Assembly (NCBI GenBank): GCA_028565715.1
Contig: JAOXYC010209795.1
Span: 1-11,358, forward strand
Direction of reading: 5' to 3'
Length of the DNA: 11,358 nucleotides
Source: Phoronis pallida
Taxonomy: Eukaryota > Phoronida > Phoronidae
Under the pieces are notes generated by a model. The model had not been told where the DNA came from. It saw nothing but the letters and a program-made list of their open reading frames with translations, and ran no database searches. The position numbers and the translations under genes were made by a program. Positions 7,601 through 11,358 of this stretch are shown piece by piece (position 1 is the stretch's first letter; the number at the start of each line of letters is the position of its first letter).

Positions 7601-8522
7601 ATGGTTTTACTTTCAAAAGTTTTTCTTGATATTAGGGATTGTGCCCTTTGTTTTCTGTTTTAACCAACTGGTTTTTGTTTATCTAATATATAAGTATGAA
7701 AATGTCTGTCTGTGCGTGTGTCTGTGTGTGTGTGTGTCTTTCCACAAGTTTTGACAGCGGGAAGCGCTGGAACAGTGAAGGTGACTCAAAGTAACGAGAT
7801 GTGCATGTGCACGGGGTGTGCACGTGCGAAGCACGCGAACACCCCGCACGTGCAGTTCCGCGCGGAGCGTGGAAATTCGGGAAAAGTCATGGTTGTTCAA
7901 GGCAATGGGGTGTACAGGTCCGCGTGGAAATTCGGGAAAAGTCATGGTTGTTCAAGGCAATGGGGTGTACAGGTGCACAGGGTTTGCACGTGCGAAGCAC
8001 CCGCACATCCCGCACGGGCAAGAGCGCGCGAAGTGCGGGAAAAGTCGTTAAAAGTCAAGGTGGGTCAAGGTAACGGGGTGTGCGTGTGCAAGGGTTGTGC
8101 CGTGCGAAGCACGTGCACACCCCGCAGCGAAGCGCGGGTCACACATCTAGTATTTACATAAATGCATAACTTAAAACACGATTTTAAGCATCAATCAACC
8201 TTAATAGTGAAATTAGTCTTGTCATTCATATTTTCAATCATGTCGGTATTTATGTAGACTACTTAAAAACTGTGATAAGCCTCAAACATTCAAAGCTCTT
8301 TCCTGCTATTGGAGTTTTGTAACCATTTGGACAGTTTTAAATCTCATTTGATTTGCTTACAGGCCTGGTTGTAGGATGGCTGAAATCTGGGATTTGGAAG
8401 ATGAGAAGAACCGCGGCAAGCAACCAGCATGCGAAATACTGGACCAGAAACCAGGTCCTCATTTCCGCAGATTGTTCAGAAACAATGATTACCAAATCTT
8501 ACAAGTTATTAATGAAGTATAG
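1531..8522 (+). CDS. DPY19L1: DPY19-like protein C-mannosyltransferase (DPY19L1/L2-like), 3' part, 12 exons
   Basis: DPY19 proteins are multi-pass endoplasmic reticulum enzymes that move mannose from dolichol-phosphate-mannose onto tryptophan in W-x-x-W motifs of secreted proteins. Join: 1531-1624, 2533-2682, 3095-3272, 3602-3688, 4115-4252, 4592-4765, 5099-5191, 5734-5853, 6197-6371, 7029-7128, 7359-7484, 8363-8522. Every junction is GT-AG and the phases agree, giving 530 codons plus TAG after a 2-base partial codon. Family landmarks: [20 protein letters not shown] (exon 2), [13 protein letters not shown] (exon 3), [10 protein letters not shown] (exon 6), MRLKLF (exon 8), [12 protein letters not shown] (exon 10) and YSMYSRKP (exon 11). 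At least nine hydrophobic segments are followed by a soluble C-terminal domain. Family members are about 650-750 residues, so the N-terminus, including the first luminal loop that I recall holds the catalytic acid, lies outside the window. The TPPLRE block favours L1/L2 over L3/L4; the exact paralogue is inferred from memory. Confidence 0.95.
1641..1985. mobile_element. 345-bp full-length palindromic MITE with TTAA target duplication
   Basis: The outer 23 bases (1641-1663, AGATGCATAAGCCGTATTCA...) are repeated perfectly inverted at 1963-1985. The whole element is one imperfect palindrome centred on 1824, where 1808-1823 and 1825-1840 pair perfectly (AAATAACTATGGTTGG). TTAA flanks it at 1637-1640 and 1986-1989. 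TTAA duplications are typical of piggyBac-like elements, but the tip sequence is not the usual CCC start, so the superfamily is open. It lies in the first visible DPY19-like intron and codes for nothing. Confidence 0.85.
1808..1840. repeat. perfect hairpin at the MITE centre
   Basis: Two 16-base arms (1808-1823 and 1825-1840) are exact reverse complements around a single G at 1824. This is the hinge of the larger palindrome. Confidence 0.9.
2062..2361. mobile_element. 300-bp terminal-inverted-repeat element (second MITE family)
   Basis: Bases 2062-2116 and 2307-2361 are imperfect inverted repeats of 55 bases, starting CTAAGCACTGGA and sharing GGTTAACTTTCCCGAC. Both ends abut AATT, which could be a 4-bp target duplication, although a TTAA-type duplication with one change is also possible. 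The interior is richer in GC than the intron around it and holds AGTGACGTCACT at 2253-2264, a perfect palindrome. No coding capacity. Confidence 0.75.
2411..2462. repeat. near-perfect 25-bp inverted repeat with 2-base loop
   Basis: Arms 2411-2435 and 2438-2462 pair over 25 bases with a single T/G mismatch (2428 with 2445), which would be a G-U pair in RNA. The loop is TT. It sits 70 bases before the acceptor of exon 2. Confidence 0.85.
2533..2682 (+). CDS. DPY19-like exon 2 (TPPLRE motif)
   Basis: The acceptor is TTGTTTTTACAG and the donor is CTCAG|GTAATT. The first base completes a serine codon. The exon encodes a helix around [12 protein letters not shown], then the family signature [20 protein letters not shown], then a second helix, [13 protein letters not shown]. 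It starts and ends in phase 2. The signature is the strongest single piece of evidence for the family assignment. Confidence 0.94.
2683..3094 (+). other. DPY19-like intron, no other feature
   Basis: GTAATT to TTTTCAG, AT-rich, nothing further seen. Confidence 0.85.
3095..3272 (+). CDS. DPY19-like exon 3 (LTWQFAQF motif)
   Basis: The acceptor has a long T tract ending TTTTTTTTCAG and the donor is GTG|GTGAGT. The exon completes an arginine codon, then encodes 59 residues that are almost all hydrophobic, including [20 protein letters not shown]. The WQF-QF-LLTQ pattern is typical of the family. It ends in phase 0. Confidence 0.92.
3273..3601 (+). other. DPY19-like intron, no other feature
   Basis: GTGAGT to TTTTCAG, T-rich in its middle, nothing further seen. 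Confidence 0.85.
3602..3688 (+). CDS. DPY19-like exon 4
   Basis: Twenty-nine codons, phase 0 at both ends. The acceptor is TTGCATTTTCAG and the donor is TTT|GTAAGT. It encodes [20 protein letters not shown] and then YSACLVTIF. The FGN-M-L-SYY pattern is characteristic of DPY19L1/L2. Confidence 0.92.
3689..4114 (+). other. DPY19-like intron with an open 3' end
   Basis: GTAAGT to ACTTTTCAG. The last 150 or so bases are free of stops in the frame of the following exon. An inner CAG at 4000 would give an in-frame longer exon. Confidence 0.8.
4115..4252 (+). CDS. DPY19-like exon 5
   Basis: Forty-six codons, phase 0 at both ends. The acceptor follows a pyrimidine-rich tract ending TTACTTTTCAG and the donor is GAT|GTAAGT. 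The exon encodes [16 protein letters not shown], then a helix with WCVQG, and ends with the family pattern SKLFSIADD. The frame stays open for about 150 bases upstream of this acceptor. I chose 4115 because joining here reproduces the family sequence with no extra insertion. Confidence 0.88.
4253..4591 (+). other. DPY19-like intron, minor hairpin only
   Basis: GTAAGT to TTGACAG. TTGGTTTTC (4481-4489) pairs with GGAAACCAA (4494-4502) with one mismatch. Nothing else seen. Confidence 0.8.
4592..4765 (+). CDS. DPY19-like exon 6 (YTCAREFDF motif)
   Basis: Fifty-eight codons, phase 0 at both ends. The acceptor is AATTTTGACAG and the donor is AAG|GTTGGT, a weaker donor than its neighbours. It encodes [20 protein letters not shown], then [12 protein letters not shown], a conserved luminal segment, then the helix [14 protein letters not shown]. 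Confidence 0.93.
4766..5098 (+). other. DPY19-like intron, no other feature
   Basis: GTTGGT to CATTTCAG. It contains the 10-base palindrome CATCCGGATG at 4852-4861 and nothing else of note. Confidence 0.8.
5099..5191 (+). CDS. DPY19-like exon 7 (variable loop)
   Basis: Thirty-one codons, phase 0 at both ends. The acceptor is TATTCATTTCAG and the donor is GAA|GTAAGC. It encodes a polar, low-conservation loop ([20 protein letters not shown]...PHAE) at the position where other family members have a variable loop between helices. The call rests on phase, splice sites and position rather than on sequence identity. Confidence 0.82.
5192..5733 (+). other. DPY19-like intron, no other feature
   Basis: GTAAGC to CTTTACAG. 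Short open stretches on both strands near 5100-5370 are extensions of exon 7 and its mirror. They show no protein resemblance. Confidence 0.8.
5734..5853 (+). CDS. DPY19-like exon 8
   Basis: Forty codons, phase 0 at both ends. The acceptor is TGAATCTTTACAG and the donor is CAG|GTAAGC. It encodes [20 protein letters not shown], then [10 protein letters not shown] and ends SLLASRQ. The YH-QLLA and IMRLKLF-TP patterns are strongly conserved in DPY19L1/L2. Confidence 0.94.
5854..6196 (+). other. DPY19-like intron, no other feature
   Basis: GTAAGC to ATTTCCAG, AT-rich, nothing further seen. Confidence 0.85.
6197..6371 (+). CDS. DPY19-like exon 9
   Basis: The acceptor is ATTTCCAG and the donor is CAAG|GTGAGT. 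It encodes [11 protein letters not shown], a helix ending LMSIQG, and the start of the soluble C-terminal domain, with [20 protein letters not shown]. It ends in phase 1, so the next exon completes an aspartate codon. Confidence 0.94.
6372..7028 (+). other. DPY19-like intron holding the 13-bp-flanked segment
   Basis: GTGAGT to CTTGCAG. Its first two-thirds is plain AT-rich sequence. Its last 180 bases hold the direct repeats described at 6863-7003. Confidence 0.8.
6863..7003. repeat. 141-bp segment between 13-bp direct repeats
   Basis: TGAACACAATTTT occurs at 6850-6862 and again at 7004-7016, bracketing 141 bases. The arrangement resembles a target duplication around an insertion, but there is no poly(A) tail or inverted repeat at the ends. 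On the - strand the segment is open and reads like protein ([20 protein letters not shown]...). I do not recognise it. Confidence 0.45.
7029..7128 (+). CDS. DPY19-like exon 10 (NHPHYED motif)
   Basis: The acceptor is GTACTTGCAG and the donor is TTGAG|GTTTGT. It completes an aspartate codon, then encodes [20 protein letters not shown] and [13 protein letters not shown], the best conserved block of the soluble domain across all DPY19 paralogues. It ends in phase 2. Confidence 0.95.
7189..7293. mobile_element. decayed half-copy of the 1641-1985 element
   Basis: This stretch follows the left arm of the first element in the same order: ATAAGCC, a GTGACC/ATGACC step, AAAAATAATCTGCAGTGAAA, TGCACCA, ACTTGGAATATTCCATAAT. 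Small gaps are needed. The centre, right arm and far inverted repeat are missing. It lies in the intron before exon 11 and ends about 65 bases from the acceptor. Confidence 0.75.
7359..7484 (+). CDS. DPY19-like exon 11
   Basis: The acceptor is TTACTTGTTGCAG and the donor is CAGAA|GTAAGT. It encodes [20 protein letters not shown], then [20 protein letters not shown]. The [10 protein letters not shown] and Y-L-E-WC patterns fit the family. It ends in phase 2, two bases into a lysine codon. Confidence 0.94.
7703..7740. repeat. TG-rich simple repeat
   Basis: TGTCTGTCTGTGCGTGTG leads into a run of pure TG pairs. It is inside the 5' part of the Helitron-like element and probably grew there. Confidence 0.85.
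7813..7845. repeat. GGGGTGT...ACACCCC hairpin with GTGC-GAA-GCAC core
   Basis: The outer arms 7813-7819 and 7839-7845 pair, and within them CGTGC-GAA-GCACG (7823-7835) forms a tight stem-loop. The GTGCGAAGCAC core recurs at about 7990-8000 and 8102-8112. Confidence 0.8.
7867..7974 (+). repeat. 55-bp tandem duplication inside the Helitron-like element
   Basis: Bases 7867-7919 recur exactly at 7922-7974 (GCGTGGAAATTCGGGAAAAG onward), a 53-base identity with a 55-base period. The exact match implies a recent duplication. Confidence 0.9.
8092..8138. repeat. two adjoining hairpins at the Helitron 3' end
   Basis: GGGTTGTGC (8092-8100) pairs with GCACACCCC (8115-8123) apart from one G-T pair, around CGTGC-GAA-GCACG. 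The next stem, CCCGC/GCGGG, shares the C run at 8121-8123, so the two stems compete. The second is in the position of a Helitron terminator hairpin. Confidence 0.7.
8363..8522 (+). CDS. DPY19-like last coding exon with stop codon
   Basis: The acceptor is ATTTGCTTACAG. It completes a lysine codon, then encodes [20 protein letters not shown]. The end, [19 protein letters not shown], is followed by TAG at 8520-8522. The GC-M-EIWD and F-N-Y-VL-V patterns match the normal C-terminus, so the protein is not truncated at this end. Confidence 0.94.
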
Positions 8523-8746
8523 CATGTAGATCAGTTATATGTTAAAAATGTTACTTTTTATCATTTTATTGTGCCTGTTACTGTATGAGTTGGTTTACTG
8601 GAAATTCAGTAGGATCTTTGTTTTATATATGTTACAGTTTTTTTCTTTGTTGTTACTAGGGTTACTTAACTACAGAATGACCACATAATAACTGGTTGTT
8701 AAACAATCATATGTGCACACTACTTACATGACTGAAGGAAATTCTA

Positions 8747-8752
8747 AATAAA
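8747..8752 (+). terminator. possible proximal poly(A) signal AATAAA
   Basis: A canonical AATAAA 225 bases after the stop codon. The sequence after it is not GT-rich, so it is weaker than the signal at 9074. If used, it would exclude the 31-bp tandem repeat from the transcript. Confidence 0.4.
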
Positions 8753-8781
8753 TTGCAAAGACTTAAACTATTTCATTAAAT

Positions 8782-8843
8782 GAAATTCTATAATGCCAGC
8801 AGGATGATCAACGAAATTCTAAAATGCCAGCAGGATGATCAAC
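8782..8843 (+). repeat. 31-bp tandem duplication in the 3' UTR
   Basis: Bases 8782-8812 and 8813-8843 differ at one position. The shared core is AATGCCAGCAGGATGATCAA. It lies 260-320 bases after the stop codon, beyond the proximal poly(A) signal. Confidence 0.9.
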
Positions 8844-9073
8844 AGAATGCTATTCTACACGGCGGAGAGGATATTTTTTCTGTTAAAACTGCAACTTTGA
8901 GGAGTAATTGAAATTCATTCTTTTGTGACATAAAATTTTTGTATATCATTATACTGAATGTGAAAACCTAGATCTGTTTATGTTATTGTTTTATTATATT
9001 TATATTATCTTGCCTGCTCTTTGAACAATGTATGTGAACAATTCAATTGAATTACTCATCAATAACTGCTGCA

Positions 9074-9079
9074 AATAAA
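9074..9079 (+). terminator. main poly(A) signal AATAAA of the DPY19-like gene
   Basis: A canonical AATAAA followed 20-40 bases later by a GT/CT-rich stretch (TCCTGTGTTTCTGTCTCTC, about 9097-9115). This is the usual arrangement for cleavage and polyadenylation and gives a 3' UTR of about 570 bases. Confidence 0.7.
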
Positions 9080-9128
9080 ATGCATAATATATTCACTCCT
9101 GTGTTTCTGTCTCTCAATTTTTTCAAAT

Positions 9129-9134
9129 TTTATT
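9129..9134 (-). terminator. possible poly(A) signal of the YeeE-like gene
   Basis: TTTATT on the + strand reads AATAAA on the - strand, about 400 bases after the stop at 9531. No clear GT-rich stretch follows it on the - strand, so support is modest. A variant TATAAA (9479-9484, - strand) lies much closer to the stop. Confidence 0.35.
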
Positions 9135-9224
9135 TTAGAACTTGATTCGGTATTCCCATTTCAAATGAATGCATCCTATTCTCAGTTAATCGGAAATAAG
9201 TCCAAAGACCACCGGGACCTCACT

Positions 9225-9530
9225 GTAAGTTAAACTGTTCGTTAAACTGCATACCATCTTTGTAATATATTTTTTGTGTACGTTTTCACACTGTTGAGCC
9301 AATTAGACACAAACAGAACGGTGGTCATGCCTTGAATTAATAAGAGCATACTCATACAAATACGTGACGATTTAGGTTTGAAATGGAAAAATTCTGGAAA
9401 CAAATTCCCTTGATAAAATAGATGGTATTTAGTTTTTAAAAAACATATCTAAACAATTAGATTCTGGGCTTCATTAGATTTATAAGAAAAGTGATTTTAC
9501 AACATGATTTTTTCAATTAACTTGAGACTT
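9225..9530. other. region between convergent genes, probable 3' UTR of the - strand gene
   Basis: AT-rich and non-coding. If the - strand gene uses AATAAA at 9134-9129, this whole stretch is its 3' UTR. Confidence 0.45.
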
Positions 9531-9678
9531 CTATAAATCGCTGAAACCCCCATATGTAATGTTGAGAACCCCCGCCGAGTCCATTATAAAAGCTGTCAAA
9601 AATCCGCCAATATATACAGAAGGGACTGCTATGAAAGACAACCAAGCTAATACGGCCAGTCCAGTAAGTGTGTGTCCT
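9531..9678 (-). CDS. YeeE/YedE-like last coding exon with stop
   Basis: Read from 9678 down to the TAG at 9533-9531. The acceptor follows a long T tract (TTTTTTTTCAG). The first base completes a threonine codon, giving ...GCTT|GHTLTG across the junction, and 48 codons follow. The protein ends soon after the last helix, as in many YeeE proteins. Confidence 0.75.
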
Positions 9679-10314
9679 CTGAAAAAAAATTCGAAAATAA
9701 GCTTGAGGTATGATGAAAAATGCTCATTGTCTCAAATTTTACATGGTAAAATAACTTGGAGACTTACGTTTATTTGGCAGAGCGACTACGTTTCAGACAT
9801 CCATCGTAAGGTCTTTGGTCACGGCGACTGGATGTCTAAAACGTAGTGGCTCTGCAAAATAAACGTCAGTCTCCAGGTTATCAAAGTTGTTTTACCAGGC
9901 TTGAGTTATATGTCTATTTATAAATTTATAATGAATCCGGGAAGATTTTGAAAAACGTCATCTTGTTGAAACGTACGTGAGGCTGTAAGGGAAAAAAAAG
10001 CGCCTGTTATGACTTCCACAACTTACGGTGTACCTACAATAACGGGCATCTGAGTCAAACAAATCTGCAAAGGAGTGATTTGAGAGGCTTTGTGTCCACT
10101 TTTAACAGTGTTTAAGCCGCGGATCTCAAAATTATTACTTCGAGTAATTTGACAAGACTCACGTTGTACAGCCCGCCCCCAAACGAGATCCGACCAGCAT
10201 CAGTAGTCCACCACAGAATGCGGCAGCGGGATGGACGCCGGCAACAGACACGAATGTTCCAGATAATACGGATGACGTTAATGCACCCACCATGATTCCA
10301 AGTATATAAAGTAT
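9531..10314 (-). CDS. YeeE/YedE-family (Sulf_transp) membrane protein, C-terminal part, 2 exons
   Basis: Exons on the - strand run 10314-10163, then 9678-9531. The acceptors are CTAATTTCAG and TTTTTTTTCAG and the donor is ACAAC|GTGAGT. Joined in phase 2 they give 99 residues and a TAG. The first exon encodes a helix (ILYILGIMVGALTSSVLSG) and then FCGGLLMLVGSRLGAGCT. The second continues T-GHTLTG, the helix AVLAWLSFIAVPSVYIGG and a short tail ending GGFSDL. This matches the repeat of YeeE/YedE proteins, with a GG-L---G-RL--GCTSGHG--G core. The bacterial member TsuA imports thiosulfate, and conserved cysteines like the one here line its path. The motif varies: CTTGHT instead of CTSGHG. The substrate in an animal is unknown. 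The N-terminal part is missing or unrecognised. Confidence 0.75.
9744..9897. mobile_element. 154-bp foldback repeat in the YeeE-like intron
   Basis: The left half (9744-9812, TGGTAAAATAACTTGGAGAC...ATCCATCG) and the right half (about 9827-9897, ending TTTTACCA) are imperfect inverted repeats of roughly 65-70 bases. They share CTACGTTT-AGACATCCA and GGAGACT-ACGTTTATTT, with a small central loop. No flanking duplication was clear. It lies between the two recognised - strand exons. Confidence 0.7.
10163..10314 (-). CDS. YeeE/YedE-like penultimate coding exon
   Basis: Fifty codons plus two bases, read from 10314 down to 10163. The frame is fixed by the GG-L-MLVGSRLGAGC core at its end, and a clean GTGAGT donor follows. 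It begins in phase 0 after CTAATTTCAG. Its AGVHPAAAFCGGLLMLVGSR stretch is typical of the helix before the conserved cysteine. Confidence 0.75.
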
Positions 10315-10440
10315 CTGAAATTAGATGGTAATTTCGAGGTTCTTTAATCGGTTTTTAGTTGAAACAGTAAAATGTAGATCTTTATCCATTCAGGTAAGAA
10401 CAATGTTCGAATAATTAGTATTCTTTTCTACTGGAATTAC

Positions 10441-10480
10441 CTTGTTAATTTTCTCTAAATCCTTGGAGACATCTCGTCTC
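10441..10480 (-). CDS. candidate small upstream exon of the YeeE-like gene
   Basis: On the - strand this reads one base plus RRDVSKDLEKINK, ending AACAAG|GTAATT in phase 0, as the exon at 10314 needs. The implied intron is 126 bases. A charged stretch just before a membrane helix is sensible for a loop. However, the acceptor (CCATTGAAG) is poor and a TGA lies just upstream in frame. Tentative. Confidence 0.25.
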
Positions 10481-10489
10481 CTTCAATGG

Positions 10490-11358
10490 AGTGGCGGGAA
10501 TGATGTTGCTCCCCTCTGTGTTTGAGATCTCGTATTTTGTCATATCATAATTTTTAAAAGCGTGACTCTAGTTGGCCAAAGCATTTGAATAAAGCCCGAG
10601 GGCCGATTTTTCTAAATCACTCCAATTCATGACCCTTCTGTCTTGCATTTAACCTTGTTAAATCTGGGGTAAATTCATAAAATACTGAAAAAATATTTAT
10701 TTTTTGCATTATAAATTAATAGTCCCTAAAAGTGAATAATTATTTCAATCTGGACACGCGGCAATATTGTTCTTGTTAAGTATGCACTTTATCAAGTAAA
10801 AAATATGGAACAACATGCTAATACTGTTTTGATTAAAATAAAACAGATCTCAATTGTTTCTTTTAAAACTTTTGAGAAAATATATTTTTGAACAATATTC
10901 AAAGAGATAAGCATAAGAAGATGGTTTTAACCGTTGTTATAGCTGACAAGGCCATGAGCAGAACTTGCTGAAAAACATGGCTGAAGTGTGACTAAAAGAC
11001 ATCTTTACTAAATTGGATGACTATTAGTATATGTTCATCACTACTGTGTTACACAATATACTAGACACACCACTTGAACTATTTAGATGGGTTATTTGTC
11101 ATACACTAACCATATATACATAATAAATAATAGATGTTCTTATATTATTCATTGTCACCTCTACAGTACACTGATTATTGGTTTATTTAATGGGGGTAAT
11201 CACACTACACCACCACGGGCATTTACTAGGCCGGTGTGGATTAAAACGGTAAACTGAACCCCAAAACCGGTATAATATTAGAAAAAGACAGTAATTTTTG
11301 GTTGAAAAAAGCATTGATTTTTCTTTGAAATAACAATTACCGTATCGACGCGGGTTAG
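10490..11358. other. right end, no gene recognised
   Basis: AT-rich sequence upstream of the visible YeeE-like exons on the - strand. It may be intron or promoter of that gene. I found no segment with a convincing YeeE N-terminal half or membrane helix between splice sites. The last 170 bases are somewhat richer in GC and may begin another repeat. Confidence 0.5.

Larger units (their letters stand above)
7682..8150 (+). mobile_element. 469-bp non-autonomous Helitron-like element
   Basis: It starts TCTAATATATAAG and ends CTAG, lying between A (7681) and T (8151): the 5' TC, 3' CTRR and A|T insertion site expected of Helitrons. A GC-rich hairpin (CCCGC 8121-8125, GCGGG 8134-8138) ends 8 bases before the CTAG. 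The start resembles common animal Helitron ends (TATATA followed by TGTCTGTCTG). There is no terminal inverted repeat and no target duplication. The interior is GC-rich, repetitive and has no helicase or Rep gene, so it would depend on a full-length relative. It lies in the last DPY19-like intron. Confidence 0.75.
8523..9100 (+). other. 3' UTR of the DPY19-like gene
   Basis: AT-rich, with no coding signal, between the TAG at 8522 and the likely cleavage site near 9090-9100. It contains a possible proximal poly(A) signal, a 31-bp tandem duplication and the distal signal. The end is inferred from the poly(A) signal and the GT-rich stretch after it. Confidence 0.65.

Noticed and set aside
7712-8161. 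149-residue open frame on + rich in Cys, Arg and Gly
   Set aside because: It lies wholly inside the Helitron-like element and is open because that sequence is GC-rich and repeated. All three overlapping frames are open for the same reason.
9139-9224. Possible exon: TTTTATTTTAG acceptor, GTAAGT donor, one open frame of 28 codons
   Set aside because: It lies after the DPY19-like stop and main poly(A) signal, its phase does not fit exon 11, it resembles no family, and it falls in the likely 3' UTR of the convergent gene. Reads joining it to 7484 would revive it.
10441-10552. - strand open frame starting ATG (MTKYEISNTEGSN...) as first exon of the YeeE-like gene
   Set aside because: It meets TAA before the GTAATT donor, and its frame does not match phase 0 needed at 10314.

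Overview
This is a stretch of animal nuclear DNA, AT-rich and intron-rich, probably from an invertebrate. The two genes in it are split by GT-AG introns, most of them about 230 to 900 bp, so it is not bacterial. I cannot name the species. One gene is of the DPY19 family, which is widespread in animals. The other has a YeeE/YedE-type membrane domain that I know from bacteria, fungi and some invertebrates but not from vertebrates.

Layout. Bases 1-1530 lie upstream of the first recognisable exon and show only minor repeats. Bases 1531-8522 on the + strand hold the last 12 coding exons of a DPY19L1/L2-like C-mannosyltransferase. Their reading phases all fit together, giving 530 residues and a stop. 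The N-terminal part, roughly 150-200 residues, must lie to the left of the window. A 3' UTR with a good poly(A) signal ends near 9095. A second gene converges from the right on the - strand. Its last two coding exons (10314-10163 and 9678-9531) encode the end of a Sulf_transp (YeeE/YedE) domain, including the GCT-x-GH motif. Its start is unresolved, and 10490-11358 shows nothing I can assign.

The introns carry several compact mobile elements: (1) a 345-bp full-length palindrome with TTAA target duplications (1641-1985) and a decayed half-copy of it (7189-7293); (2) a second terminal-inverted-repeat element (2062-2361); (3) a near-perfect 52-bp hairpin (2411-2462); (4) a 469-bp element with every structural mark of a non-autonomous Helitron (7682-8150), built from repeated GAA-loop hairpins; (5) a 154-bp foldback element in the intron of the - strand gene (9744-9897). 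A 141-bp segment flanked by 13-bp direct repeats (6863-7003) also looks inserted.

The two genes converge tail to tail and there is no sign that they share a pathway. One is a protein C-mannosylation enzyme of the endoplasmic reticulum; the other is probably a transporter for a small sulfur compound. I saw no new multi-gene system. The most notable items are the intact Helitron-like element, the hairpin-forming intronic elements and an intron-containing animal YeeE-family gene.
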